Position numbers and translations under genes: made by a program
Shown here: positions 1-10,983 of the stretch, one piece after another
Layout: the number at the start of each line of letters is the position of its first letter
Numbering within the stretch: position 1 is the stretch's first letter
Origin: Pseudoips prasinana
Lineage: Eukaryota > Arthropoda > Insecta > Lepidoptera > Nolidae
Assembly: GCA_951640165.1 (NCBI GenBank)
Contig: OX621241.1
Span: forward strand, 10,483,001-10,547,000
DNA length: 64,000 nucleotides
Reading direction: 5' to 3'
Notes under the pieces: model-generated
What the model was told of the DNA's origin: nothing
Database searches by the model: none
The model's input: only the letters and a program-made list of their open reading frames with translations

Positions 1-46
1 TACATACACACTAACAAACTTCGCCTTTACAATATTGGTGTGATAG
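1..46 (-). repeat. Rpt-4 terminal fragment
   Basis: The window opens inside a dispersed repeat whose end reads TTCGCCTTTACAATATTGGT, reverse orientation. The same terminus recurs near 28565-28602 and 38940-38980, and in plus orientation at 27255, 51470 and 51733. Only the end is in view, so the element type cannot be decided here. Confidence 0.6.
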
Positions 47-293
47 TACTAATATTTACCTAGCTTGTATTAAGTAATTGTCAAAGACATTATGTTAAGG
101 TTTAATTATCAAAATGTATAGTTAAAGCTATATTTTATTTTTATGTATTTGAATGTAAATGTGCTATAAGTTGATTAGTTTCATGGGCTAATTAGGCTCT
201 ATTTATTTATATTATATTTATATTATCTACTTACGTCTACAACTTATGTTACTCCTTGTATAATTTTATACAGGAATACAATTCAAAAGAAAT

Positions 294-593
294 AAAAACC
301 AGCCAAGTGCGAGTCGGACTCGCGCATGAAGGGTTCCATACCATTATCCATAAAAACGAGCAAAAAATTCACGTTTGTTGTATGGGAGCCCCTTAAATAT
401 TTATTTTATTTAGTTTTTAGTATTTGTTGTTATAGATGCGATAGAAATACATCATCTGTGAAAATTTCAACTGTCTAACTATCACGGTTCATGAGGGATT
501 CAGGATGTATCCTGGTGACAGACGGACAGACAGACAGACAGCGAAGTCTTAGTAATAATCGCGTTTTACCCTTTGGGTACGGAATCCTAAAAA
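294..593 (+). repeat. Rpt-2 copy
   Basis: This copy starts at AGCCAAGTGCGAGTCGGACT and ends at GGAATCCTAAAAA. It contains a CAGACGGACAGACAGACAGA run. Other copies are at 24973-25551 (minus), 35879-36091 and 56070-56394. The paired ends, GGCCAAGTGCGAG and GGAACCCTAAAAA, are constant between copies, so the borders are good to a few bases. No coding capacity is seen. I recall it as a common dispersed lepidopteran repeat; its class is uncertain. Confidence 0.75.
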
Positions 594-904
594 GGAAGAT
601 GTCAAAAAACTTTTTTTTATTCAATACATACATCACAACTCTGGTATAAAATGAATTGCGCACCATCCTTTTTACTACATCGAAATTTGAATATATAATC
701 GACCGGCGGAAAATGCTTTCGGCTTGGGTCCGCCATTATAATTTTCTGTACGTTCTTTGACGCGGCTTCCGGCAGTTTACAAGTATAATTTGTCGTCTAA
801 GGAAGATTGGTTATGCCCCATACGACTCTTTCGCACTCGCCCTTTTTTATTAAAGAACACTCGATCTCCGTTTGAGTATCGAGTTTTTTTTTTTAAATAT
901 CTAG
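594..904. other. No gene recognised
   Basis: AT-rich sequence with poly-T runs. I see no repeat-family match within the window and no convincing coding. Confidence 0.5.
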
Positions 905-1135
905 GGACAATGTCACACAGATCATCCTAGCCCCAAACTAAGCAAAGCTTGTACTATGGGTACCAGGCGATGATATAGATACTTATATAGATAGATAAAT
1001 ACTTATATACATAGAAATCATCCATGACTCAGAAACAAATATTCGTGCTCATCACACAAATATTTGCACTTACCGGGATTCGAACCCAGGACCACCAGCT
1101 TCGTAGGCAGGAGCACTACCAACTAGGCTACAGTG
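905..1135 (-). repeat. SINE-A copy (tRNA-derived)
   Basis: On the minus strand it carries a pol III box A (TAGCCTAGTTGG) and box B (GGTTCGAATCC) close to the 5' end, then a body ending near GACAATGTC. It is nearly identical to the copies at 3810-4060 (plus) and 48583-48822 (minus). The head is tRNA-like, but the 3' part is not tRNA, so this is a SINE rather than a tRNA gene. Confidence 0.85.
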
Positions 1136-1856
1136 ACAGTGATAATATAATGGATTTATTTTATCTTCACAAAATAGGGTTATTGAGCTTGTAATTAAAA
1201 TTAACAATTTAGTAGCAAGTTGAGATCCAACATTGTGAGAGACTGGTGCCTGATGTAGGTTTTAAAAAAGAACCTGTATTACAGGTCACCAGATTGATTC
1301 GAGCAGAAGTTTGCGACCGGTTGGCTATTTTATTTTTTGTTAACATAATTTATAATTAACTACTTTATATCTTATTTTTATTACCAGCGCAAACTATACA
1401 ATCTAACAGTTATTTTTTAACCCTTGGAAATAGTATTTTTCTAAATGAAAGATTCCTTATTTTACTGGTTACAATCAGCTATATCTGTAAAATTTCCTCG
1501 CAATTAATCGAGTGCCTTTAAAAATGATCTATAACAAATAAGTGAAGCAATAAATACAAAATGGTTTCTCCTTATAAAAAATAATAATAATATTAATAAT
1601 TTCACAAATGAAAACAATAATATACAGATTAAAGAAAGAGAGGAAGAAGCATTATCCTCTCGTGACAATTTCTACTAGTAAAATCATACCACTAACAAAA
1701 GAACATACAAAGATATATACAAACATAGACCTATATAACACAATTCACTTTACTAATCTATAACTGTACACTGTCTATAGTATAGTTAGTTATAGTATAG
1801 TATTTATGAGATTAAATCATATATTATTTATTGTATATATATGTATATATTTTTTT
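1136..1856. other. AT-rich intergenic
   Basis: Low-complexity AT-rich DNA with short ATATAT tracts around 1815-1850. No gene or recognisable repeat border was seen. Confidence 0.5.
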
Positions 1857-2118
1857 TAAAGACAACTACCGTATTACGGAGTCTTACCCCTGTGTCGCGG
1901 GGTACTTTACAAACATATAAGTCTGTTATATGTTTGTAAAGTACCCCGCGACACAGGAATTGGGATCCCAAATGCGGGAGTTGACTTTAAAAAAAATTAC
2001 ATCCAGACTCAGAACAACTATTTGTGGGTCACACAAATAGTTGTCCGGCGCGGGACTCGAACCCGCGACACGAACTGGCGAGACGACTGTCTTAGCCACT
2101 GCGCCACACGTGCAGTCA
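1857..2118 (-). repeat. SINE-B copy with internal hairpin
   Basis: The minus strand has a tRNA-like head (box A TGGCGCAGTGGC, box B GGTTCGAGTCC) at about 2045-2110. Related copies are at 4946-5143 and 31287-31424. The distal half holds a perfect 32-bp inverted repeat (1889-1920 with 1926-1957, loop GTCTG) built from the family's own CGCGGGGTACTTTACAAACA segment, which is present once in the 4946 copy. Confidence 0.8.
1889..1957. repeat. Perfect 32-bp-arm hairpin
   Basis: Arms 1889-1920 and 1926-1957 are exact reverse complements separated by 5 bases. The arm equals a normal SINE-B segment, so this is an inverted duplication within the SINE. Confidence 0.95.
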
Positions 2119-2783
2119 AATATTGATATATTATAAAAAATGTTCGTAATTATTATTATTTATATTAAGTAAATACTTTTTATAATTAACTAAGTGCTCC
2201 TGCCATGATCTCTGCACTAAGCTAAGGTTGAATGGTAGAAAATTCCTGCGGCATTAAGTCCGCCTATGTACATTCCCATTGTAGTAAGTTAAGTAAATAA
2301 ATTCTAATACGCTTTCAGCAATTTAACAGCCCTGATCGTTCCTTACGTCTTACGTTTCACGTTAAAACTTTGTAATAACATACATATACCAAAATAAACT
2401 AGGGAACAAAGAAAGCGCGGTTGCAAAAGGGATAATTTATTCTAAGGGCACGTCGTGGCCTTAATCTGACAGAAGAAGGGCGTACATTCTCCGTTTTGTA
2501 GATGAAACCTACGAGTATAAACCTTTACGATCAATTGAACAAACATTTCGACTAATGATTCCATATGATGTGTATCGGCTCTCAATTAGGCTTTTCTGAT
2601 ATTCAGTGGGGACCTATTTTGGGCAGGGGACGTAATTTGAGCCTAATGGTACGGTTATATTGGGTTCAGATGAAAATGCGTGATATAGTGGTAGGACGTT
2701 TTGGATACATCTTATGTATATTAGACGATACCACTCACATAACAATGCCTAAACTCTTCTGATGAGAACAGATGCGTCCACAA
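2119..2783. other. No gene recognised
   Basis: AT-rich sequence. A short open stretch at 2565-2762 gives a 65-residue peptide with no recognisable motif, which I regard as chance. Confidence 0.45.
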
Positions 2784-2895
2784 GCAGATTATCGGTCGAG
2801 GTTAAGCGGGAAGTCATGCAATCAATTTATAGATGGGTGGCCGACTAAGTGGGTTAATTTCTGAGCGTCTCAATCGCAGTTGTAGCTTTAAGACG
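2784..2895 (+). repeat. SINE-5S fragment
   Basis: It contains GGTTAAGCGGGAAG and TAGATGGGTGGCCGAC, resembling the internal promoter of 5S rRNA, followed by the family body GTTAATTTCTGAGCGTCTC. The fuller copy at 32808-33070 aligns with it. It is truncated at both ends. Confidence 0.65.
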
Positions 2896-3809
2896 ATAGT
2901 CAAAAGCCTTTTTAAATGAGTATGACGCAAGGTTATCCACTGCCTCATTTTATTTGTTGATTGAAAATTTGTGCTCCAACATTTGTATTTTTGATGACAC
3001 AATATTGTCCTCGGTATATGTACTAAGACTATGGTAGTCAGTAGACAAGATTTGCAACTATTCTTATTAGTAGTATTACTAACATATCCCATTTTGCCGT
3101 GTCGTTTCGTCGTTCGGTGCCTTTAGATTTGAACGTGCAAAGAGCAGTTCTAAGCAGTTCTAAAGGTTAGCGACTTCCTTCCGTTCCTACAGCCAACAAA
3201 AGAATTTAATCTTCCCATTGGTTATCTAACACTTCGCCAGTATTTTGTCCTTAATATGGTAAGTTCAATAAAAACTCTAAAAAATACATTCAGTTTTTCC
3301 ATCATTACAGCATTCTCTTATTAGCTAGTTACAGGGATTACTAATTAAATAATATTATATGTCTACGGGTATATAAAATTATTAAATTATTTAGCATCGG
3401 CTGGTTGACCTAGGATAAGTATTTGTGTATGATTCGAATACAACCTATTACGAGTATTTTATTGTACGTTGTAGCTCCTATTGTGAAACTTTGTGATCGA
3501 AATAGATTTAGTTACGTTCGGACGTTAAAACGGATTTGTTTAAATTACATTTTGCGGGTAACGCCTATACCGGCGTCAGATTAATTAATGTATTCGAATC
3601 GAATTAATTAACGAGAACGACAACTCTCAATTAAATGGTCAGGACCACGGTTTATTCTAGTTGAATTGTCAATATTCATTTAATGCTTCGATTAAATTGT
3701 TATCATCTTGTCGTTAGAATATAAATTCGTTTTTACAGCTAAACTGTTGCAAGCATTAGATTGTTGCTCGGTATATTATTTAATTTCGACGATCGATAAT
3801 AATCGACGA
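2896..3809. other. AT-rich intergenic
   Basis: No repeat match or credible coding was found. It includes short inverted AATTAATTAA-type motifs near 3583-3612. Confidence 0.45.
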
Positions 3810-4060
3810 TCACCGTAGCCTAGTTGGTAGTGCTCCTGCCTACGAAGCTGGTGGTCCTGGGTTCGAATCCCGGTAAGTGCAAATATTTATGTGATGAGCA
3901 CGAATACTTGTTTCTGAATCCTGGATGTTTTCTATGTATTTAAGTATTTATCAATCTATATAAGTATGTATATCGTCGCCTGGTACCAACAGTACAAGCT
4001 TTGCTTAGTTTGGGGCTAGGATGATCTGTGTGACATTGTCTCTATATATTATTATTATTT
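3810..4060 (+). repeat. SINE-A copy (tRNA-derived)
   Basis: This is the best plus-strand copy: box A TAGCCTAGTTGG near 3816, box B GGTTCGAATCC near 3859, then the body and an ATTATTATT tail at 4049-4060. It abuts LINE debris on its right side. Confidence 0.9.
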
Positions 4061-4300
4061 GAAATGACATTTATGATTTGACTTACAGCGCTGCCTTTGA
4101 GCAACGTACCCTGAATGCTGGTAGCGTTGCCACGTTGGATGGCAATGCTTAAACGCTGTCCTAAAAATTGGCCAACCCTCTGGTCGCATGTAACGTTGAT
4201 CAAGCGTTTTAATATTTCACGGAAAAATACCCTCGCTCTCGGACCCAATGGCCCAAGCAATTGAAACGGCTCTAATAAGTAATATCTTTCAAGATGAGTC
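4042..4300 (-). pseudogene. Retrotransposon C-terminal ORF fragment
   Basis: Read on the minus strand, an open frame of about 72 codons or more (4042-4260, extending upstream to about 4295) contains LGPLGPRARVFFREI and LSIAIQRGN. The second fragment of this kind, at 31918-32252, has the equivalent LAIQRGN block after a GPW block. I recall this tail (GPWG... then QRISLAIQRGNAAS) from the C-terminus of retrotransposon polyproteins in many animals, but I cannot name the clade with certainty. There is no catalytic domain, so it is a 5'-truncated dead fragment. A SINE-A copy butts against its 3' side. Confidence 0.6.
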
Positions 4301-4352
4301 GCTTAGTGGTCCCAGCTGATGCAGCAGCAGTGCCGGCTCATAATATGAACTT

Positions 4353-4392
4353 GGAAGGCGGGATGGAATAAGGATGTTCCATCCCACCTTCC
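4353..4392. repeat. Hairpin, 16-bp arms
   Basis: Arms 4353-4368 and 4377-4392 pair with one mismatch (GGAAGGCGGGATGGAA against TTCCATCCCACCTTCC). Confidence 0.85.
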
Positions 4393-4393
4393 A

Positions 4394-4432
4394 CATAATA
4401 AGGTCACGCATGTCACATGTGACCTTATTATG
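4394..4432. repeat. Hairpin, 14-bp arms
   Basis: CATAATAAGGTCAC (4394-4407) pairs perfectly with 4419-4432. It lies directly after the 4353-4392 hairpin, giving two stem-loops side by side. Confidence 0.85.
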
Positions 4433-4484
4433 AAAACAGTTCTGCTTCATTCAGGACTTATTGATTGAATAATATATTGAGAAT

Positions 4485-4945
4485 GTACCGGCCAGGCGAG
4501 TCTGACTTGCCCACTAAGAGTTAGAACGATGAAAAAAGTTATTAATATACCGTAGCTAGCTACATATAATTTTTATATGAGACTAAGTTTTTTCTGAAGC
4601 ATCTTAGATTATTTCTTAAGAAGTGGGATAGGAGGCTTTTATTGCTTCACCGGAATTATAGACCAGCTAGGCTGAATAACAAAAGCAGAACTAAAAACTT
4701 ATTAAACTGCGCCATAGATTTCAAACCCATAGGTTCAAATCTGAAGGAAGAGGGCTGTTTCAAACACGTGATGATACATTATGTGACTCAACGCGATCAA
4801 ACATCAAAAGCACTGGGCTGCCTACCGCTCTTCATGACCTTAAATTTGCATTAGTATTAATAAAATGTCCCAAAAGAACTGAGTCACCCTAACTGACGTT
4901 TTGACCGTCTTGGGGTTAGTTTTTGGCACATTTTCTTTTTTTTTT
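4485..4945. other. Unassigned; short Rpt-2-like patch
   Basis: ACCGGCCAGGCGAGTCTGAC at about 4488 resembles the Rpt-2 start but diverges quickly. The rest, including a 70-codon open stretch at 4642-4854, shows no recognisable motif. Confidence 0.35.
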
Positions 4946-5143
4946 TAAATGACGACACCCGCACTAGGGTATTATTCCCTGTATTGCGGGGTACTTTACA
5001 AACATATAATAGACGGACACAAATTACATTCTTAATGGGTCACACAAATAGTTGTCCGGGAGGGACTCGAAGGGGCACGATTTCGTGTCGCACGAAGCGG
5101 CGAGGCGACTGTCTTAGCCGCTGCGCCACACGTGCAATCAAAT
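4946..5143 (-). repeat. SINE-B copy
   Basis: The minus-strand tRNA-like head is at 5060-5135 (GTGGCGCAGCGGCTAAGACA). The box B region is damaged by an insertion. The GCGGGGTACTTTACAAACAT block is present once at 4985-5005, so this copy lacks the hairpin seen at 1889-1957. Confidence 0.75.
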
Positions 5144-5588
5144 TTTGGGCAACTGGCGTTCTACATAATATGCGAAAAGGCAGACAACTCATTCGATTTA
5201 GTATTGGAGTAAGCATTTTATTAATACAAATGCAAATTGAGGGTGATGGAGAGGGGATCGTGGCGCGTTAGATTTTCGATCGCGGTGAGTACGATATGTC
5301 AGATAGGTAATGAACAGCGTTACGAGTTTCGAACAGCCTTGACTTCTTATTGTCAGTAAATTTCATCGCTGGTAATTGAATATTCGTTTTCACTGACAAC
5401 ACTGCGTTGTCAAGTAATAGCTGAGGTCCTACACATGAATCCCATAAGAGGGTCACTATTTGTTTCCAATATTTGCAACATAATTTAAGTCAGTCGGTAC
5501 TGAGTATTGATGGTCGAGGGGTTACATATTAACTCATATAATCTACAGTATGTGTCATAGTGACACATGAGAAAATATAGCTATAAGT
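5144..5588. other. No gene recognised
   Basis: Unique-looking intergenic DNA. Open stretches on either strand are short and unremarkable. Confidence 0.4.
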
Positions 5589-6024
5589 CTCCTTCAATAT
5601 TAACCACTGTAGACGGTATTCGGCCAGAAGCACTTATAATATATTATATTACTAGCTGTGCCCCGCGGTTTTACCCGCGTTAAATGTTATAAATTATATC
5701 ATAGCTCCTCCCCCGTAGATGATAGCGTGGTAATATGTAGCCTATATGTTGACCCGACCTCTTTGTAATATTCATGCAAAATTTGAATTAAATCTTGCAG
5801 TACTTTTTGAGTTTATCCCGGACATACATACAGACAAACAGACACACAGACAAAAATTCTAAAAACTATATTTTTGGCTTCCATATCGATTGTAGATCAC
5901 GCCGCAAGTATCCTTTTAAAAAAATATTCAATGTACAGGTTTGACTTTCCTACGATTTTATTATATGTATAGATAAGTGCTTCTGGCCAAATACACAAGT
6001 CTACAGTGAAGAATATCAAAGGAG
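5589..6024. repeat. Foldback element interrupted by Rpt-1
   Basis: The left arm 5589-5637 (CTCCTTCAATATTAACCACT to GGCCAGAAGCACTTAT) is the reverse complement, with small indels, of the right arm 5973-6024 (ATAAGTGCTTCTGGCC to AAGGAG). The interior is almost exactly one Rpt-1 copy. Another GGCCAGAAGCACTTAT occurs at about 50460-50478, so the arm itself is a repeat terminus. Confidence 0.75.
5653..5975 (+). repeat. Rpt-1 copy
   Basis: It runs from CTAGCTGTGCCCCGCGGTTT to ATTTTATTATATGTATAGAT. Other near-full copies are at 9780-10091 (plus), 28847-29160 and 33691-34015 (both minus). There is no ORF. A CAGACAAACAGACACACAGA segment is constant. The consistent right end, rich in TA, would suit a LINE-derived 3' fragment or a non-autonomous element, but the class is not decided. 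Confidence 0.85.
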
Positions 6025-6889
6025 ACTAGTGATAATATTATGGAGCACGAGTGTGCGCGCAAAAACACCGGGTAGACCGGGCAACAGGAGGTATAACCCC
6101 GTGGTCATGTTATAACATCGCTACTTCCGGAGTAGCAGTCAAGCAGGCAGTAGCAGGCAAGAATGCAATTGCAAGCAAAGAGGCAGGAGCAACAAACCTA
6201 GAGGTTCATGAAAAATTAATGTTATTATGAATTGTGAGGTCCACCTCAAGCGCAATGCATTAATTTCAAATTCTATTTAATAATTTAAAATAAACAGCCG
6301 ACCTGTTTGTATTAAATTATTTAAACTGAACTTGTATGTTGAATGATGTTTGCGGTTTGGGTAACAAAGTTTAATTTGTTTAGCATTGTTGAGTGTAATT
6401 ACCAAAGAGTGCTCAATTTCAGTATTGATCTAAATAAATTCATGTAACATTTTATGAATTTGTTTGTGAGTTTGGTTTAAAATAAATAACAACGTTGAAT
6501 ACCTGTGCTGTTTACAACAAAACTTTCTGTAGCATAGTTAATAGGAATTTATTAATCCCAAAAGTGCAATATATGTATTTTCAAGAGTTTAACGGATCTT
6601 CCTAAAACATAGATTTTTGTCAAACGTAACAAAAACTAACATTAAAACTGCATTGAAAGTGGAGCACCTTTTTTCAGACAGATTTATTTCATTATGCAAA
6701 AACGAATATGTGATCACACAAGCAGTATCCTTCTGTCGTAGGTAGTAGGACAATTTTGAAAGTATCCTACTGAAATGACAATTCTATTTAATTTATATAT
6801 TTTCTTTACTAAACTAAGTTTATAGTATTATTATTTTGAAGTAAACTCTAAATTAAAATCATAATATTAAAATCAATACTAATGATTTA
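6025..6889. other. Intergenic, low-complexity patch
   Basis: Around 6130-6200 is a run of imperfect AGCAGGCAAG/AGCAAGCAA repeats. A scrap GGAGCACGAGTGTGCGCGC near 6042 resembles the SINE-E body in reverse. No gene was recognised. Confidence 0.4.
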
Positions 6890-7140
6890 CGTAAGCAGAG
6901 TTTTAAATTTATAGCATTATTCCTAATGAAGAGCATAAGTCTAATCTCAAATATGAGAAATTATTAACTTAATCGTTCGGCGGGTCTCGAACCAGCACCC
7001 TCCACGAATTCAGCCGCTCTGAGTTAAGCTACGAACGATACACTTTGGTGATGAACTTTAGACTTTTCTTGCTATCACCCTTGAGATGTAGGTGTTTCAT
7101 CGGCTTTGTTTTCTAGAAACATGGCCGACTTATACGTAAT
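6890..7140 (-). repeat. SINE-D copy
   Basis: The minus-strand head contains a box-B-like GGTTCGAGACC and CGTTCGTAGCTTAACTCAGA. Its flanks match the copies at 30150-30290 and 30600-30880, including the ATGGCCGACT segment near one end. It is probably a tRNA-headed SINE with a degraded box B. Confidence 0.65.
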
Positions 7141-9660
7141 ATGCATTATTATTTTGAAATGCTGTTAAAGATAATTTTGCAATACTCAATTTATTTTTAA
7201 TCGACTTCAAAAAGAAGTTATAAATTTACCTGTGTGTTTTTTATGTGTAAATGTTACGCTATTTTTAATAAATTTAAACGGTAAACGCTTTCCTATTTAG
7301 TGGTTATTGTGGACAACAGTTAAAAAAATATATTATGTTAGAAATATAAAAAAATATTGACTGACGTAGTTATGCGGTCCAATATTTAGGAAAGATGACT
7401 AAATAAATAATTACATCATAATATTAATTAATCATAAGAGACAGGATCCACACAATTGAAATTTATTAGGATATACTAATAAATTCAAAATGTGTGGTGA
7501 AACAATACGGTTAGCAATGAATTAAGTGAAGTATGTACATTACATACCTTTTTCATAATTAGGTATTCAACACAGTGTTGTGTTCCTGCGGTATATTAGC
7601 TCTTTTCTGATTCTGATATCGTACGCAATCAAGTTTTGAATGAATTATTTAGACCGTACGGACGTCTAACCACAGTTGGAGAGCAATTGCGGTTTTGCTT
7701 TTAGTCAGTAGGTATTGAATATGGGGTATGCCGCAATGAGAACGCACAGTGCTCGGTCACAGTGGAGCGCGGGCGAGTGGGCGGGCGGGTGAGCAAGCGT
7801 AAAATCGATATATTTGTATGAAGGACAAAGCATTGTTCATCCCTTATCCTTACAAAGTCTTGTACTCTCCCACGCCCCGTTCTGACTGAGAACTCATGGG
7901 AATTAGGAGGATTTCAATTATTTAAAAAGTAATAAGTATTAACTATAAAACTCGAATTTCGTATCATATTTCAGTAGAATTTGTAAACTTTCAATAGAAT
8001 TCTTAAAATGAAAAGTAAAATCTCCGCAGATCTTATCTTCAGGAATAAACTGACTAAGCAAGTTGTTAGGCACTTACTTCTTTTCTTACTTACTTACTTA
8101 TTACATTTTCCATCGTCATATTCAATCATTCAAATCGCAGCTATTTTATCTGCTTACTAAACGAAAACACTTTTTACTAGCTACTTTAGAAAGAAAAGAC
8201 TAAAACTAGATAAACTTAGGAATATAAAGGTCGACCAAACTTTCAAGTTTGTAAGCGATAATGCTTTTTAATGCGATGAGGATAAAAGTAACAATAAAGC
8301 TTTTTTTGTATTGCTGTGTACTTAATTTTTAACAACTAACTATTATTCCATATGTTCGTTCGCTTTTGAATGAAACAAAGTTTTTAGGTTAAAGCAATAA
8401 CTCACGTGCGGTTTTTCTGAATTAATGCATTTCAAATTTAACTTGTAGTTTATGATGACACAGGGATTCATTACCCTAGTACGGGCGTTGCCTTTTCAAA
8501 AGAAAAAAAGTACCTCACAATATTAGACGGACCTTTAATTTAACTTTTTTCTGACAATTTCAAGATATAAGTTCATAGTATCTAATCTTTATAGTGCTAT
8601 AAATCCTGGTATACATTTTCACTTGACTGAACTGTTGGTAAAGTTTACTTAACCTTGCGGATTTCGATCCACCTGATATTTACTTTGCATCTATCTTGTT
8701 TTCATAGAAAATGTTCTAGAATAACTTGGGCGAGTGTTATCATTTCAATATGGTAATTTTGTGAGTAGTAAAGTAAAGGAAATGAAGCAGACTACCGGTT
8801 CTATATGAATAGCGTGTACGGTTGATCAATCTGTTCCGGCTCCCTTCATGGTGGAGAATGGTGTTTCCGTACCATACTCTACTTTAGAGCAACTCCAAAT
8901 TATATAACAGAAGTTACTATAAAACTTCTGATTTTAAGTGACAAAGGGACTAGGGAGTAATTCTCTGTAAATTAACACATTTAGAAGCAATGTTAATTAT
9001 ATTTAGAACCAAAAAATTAAAAAGGATTCCTACCGATTTTTAAGACCCAGTATTTCTCAGTAGGTGCCAGGAAAATGCATTGCACGGTAGGGTAAAAAAA
9101 AATTACAATTCCTCATAAATGTAACATCTATTTATCATGAGTTTTACATTTGAATTTGCGAGAGTAGACATACAAATCCTATTATAATTTTTAGTCTTCT
9201 TCCGTAAATAATCGGTGGTTTTCTATTTCATTGTGTAATAAGATCTTTAGAATTCTTGAAATTTATCATATTATTTTATGAATCGTAAATTATGCGAACT
9301 ACTTTCAAGTTTGTTTTCTTCGAAATGACAGGAATGACTGATTATTGGAATTTTTGGTGATAGAATTATCGAAAAAGCGGACGGTTGACATGTCTGCGTC
9401 TATTTCTGCCGACCTACATTTTTAGTTGATATCATAAAATTACTTTATTGCCGACTATTCAGAAATATATTCACAAATAGTGGTTATTACAATTTATTTT
9501 ATATTTTTAGTAAGGGAATATCACAATTAGGAATTCATGGAAGTTTATAATTATTTCTAAATAAATAAATTTAAAATTATGTATAAATATATAAAGTGAA
9601 TAATTATGTATAAAAAGCAGAACAAACTCATTTTCGATTACCAGCCAGAAGCAGCTCTTG
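7141..9660. other. 2.5-kb AT-rich intergenic
   Basis: No coding or known repeat was identified. Two local features stand out: an imperfect hairpin 7448-7468/7477-7497 (CCACACAATTGAAATTTATTA) and a GC-rich island at about 7735-7800 (GCGGGCGAGTGGGCGGGCGG). Neither has an adjacent ORF. Confidence 0.5.
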
Positions 9661-9779
9661 GCGGGCCGGTTGGCATGGTTGGTAAATGCTTGCCTTTCAA
9701 CAACATGTCTGTTTGTCCCTAGTCTGGGTGTAGTCATGTCTTTAAGTATGTATTACCAAACAAAAGTAGTTTATGTAGT
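9661..9779 (+). repeat. SINE-C copy, 5' part
   Basis: It begins GCGGGCCGGTTGGCATGGTTGG (box A region) and runs through GTCTGTTTGTCC to AAAAGTAGT. Compared with the full copy at 38018-38286, the segment between the head and CATGTCTG, including box B, is deleted. The 3' part continues at 10092-10160, split off by an Rpt-1 insertion. Confidence 0.7.
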
Positions 9780-10091
9780 ACTAGCTGTGTCCCGCGGTGT
9801 TACCCGCGTTAAATTTTATAAATGATACCCCGTAAGTGATAGCGTGATAATATGTAGCCTATATGTTGACCCAACCTCTTAGTAATATTCATGCAAAATT
9901 TAAAGTTAATCCATGCAGTGCCTTTTGAGATTAGCCCGGACATACATACAGACAAACAGACACACAGACAAAAATTCTAAAAACTATATTTTTGGCTTCG
10001 ATATGGATCGTAAATCACGCCCCAAGTATCCTTTTTAAAAAAATTTCGAAGTATAGTTTTGACTTTCCTACGATTTTATTATATGTATAGA
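9780..10091 (+). repeat. Rpt-1 copy inserted in SINE-C
   Basis: It spans CTAGCTGTGTCCCGCGGTGT to TTATATGTATAGAT. SINE-C sequence continues immediately on each side, so this copy is younger than the SINE. Confidence 0.8.
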
Positions 10092-10160
10092 TATCAGTTA
10101 TCTGTTTTTTATAGTACAAGCTCTTCTTAGTTTTACTTAAAGTCCCAGGATATGATTAGC
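10092..10160 (+). repeat. SINE-C copy, 3' part
   Basis: TATCAGTTATCTG, TAGTACAAGCTCTTCTTAG and GTCCCAGGATAT match the SINE-C tail at 38185-38275. Confidence 0.7.
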
Positions 10161-10675
10161 TCTTAAACTAATATATAATATTTAAAAAGACTGCTTTACG
10201 TATCGAATTTCTTTTTATAATAAATAATACATTGATCAGGAGGTACCCTTACTAAACGAAGTGAAAACTTAACAGCAAAAACATAATCACTTGTAAGCTT
10301 CGATCCCGACCTTCGTTCAAGATGTAATTTATCTCTTTTTCTCTCCACAATTTAAATTCTTATTTACATCCGTTGAAGGGATGGTACCGGACCGTAAGTA
10401 TTCCTGCTGACTTATTTTTTCCAATGAATAAAAGAGTGAATGGTGAATCCTATTTTGCATAAACAAACAGGTTCTCGGGCAGGTAAATAAAAATATGTTT
10501 TTATGTAGCTTAGAATTCTGTTTAGAATTCACGTAGGTCTCGTTTGTGGGTTAACGTGCTTAATTTAATTAAAGTATTAAGTAACTAACTAACTAAAAAA
10601 GCACAGATAAACCTTAAAATAACCTAATTCACATAGATGTTCGTTTGAAAGCATGCAGCTTTAGGACGTCTTTCC
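10161..10675. other. No gene recognised
   Basis: AT-rich. I see no repeat-family match and no convincing ORF. Confidence 0.45.
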
Positions 10676-10823
10676 ACTGAGGCGGAGCGGAGACGAGCTG
10701 TGCCACGATTCACCAATCACACGGCTTGAAATCCACATCAGTGAAGAAGTGATTTTGATTTCAAGCCATGTGATTGGTGAACGCGGAAAAGCTCGTCTCC
10801 GCTTTGCTCCACTCCGCCTCAGT
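10676..10823. mobile_element. MITE-1, foldback element
   Basis: There are two nested pairs of inverted repeats. The outer pair is ACTGAGGCGGAGCGGAGACG (from 10676) with its complement ending at 10823. The inner pair is 10711-10733 (CACCAATCACACGGCTTGAA) with 10757-10779, one mismatch. The size and absence of coding fit a non-autonomous DNA transposon. It lies 18 bp from MITE-2 copy 1. Confidence 0.75.
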
Positions 10824-10841
10824 GCAAACGCAGTCTGAAGC

Positions 10842-10983
10842 GTGCAGACGCCAGCACATCAAGCTACCCCAATCTGTAAAATTTCCCTAATTGAAAGTGA
10901 ACCTTACGCTTTTGTGATAAAGTTTAAAATCTATAAAAGAAATTTGACAGATTGGGGTAGCTTGATCTTCTGGCGTCTGTACA
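10842..10983. mobile_element. MITE-2 copy 1
   Basis: Terminal inverted repeats: GCAGACGCCAGCACATCAAG, then CTACCCCAATCTG, are mirrored by GATTGGGGTAGCTTGA and TGGCGTCTGTAC. The core GAACCTTACGCTTTTGTGAT is shared by most other copies. It is about 140 bp with no ORF. Confidence 0.85.

Noticed and set aside
7735..7800. CpG-island promoter
   Set aside because: GC-rich, but with no ORF, exon signal or conserved element nearby.
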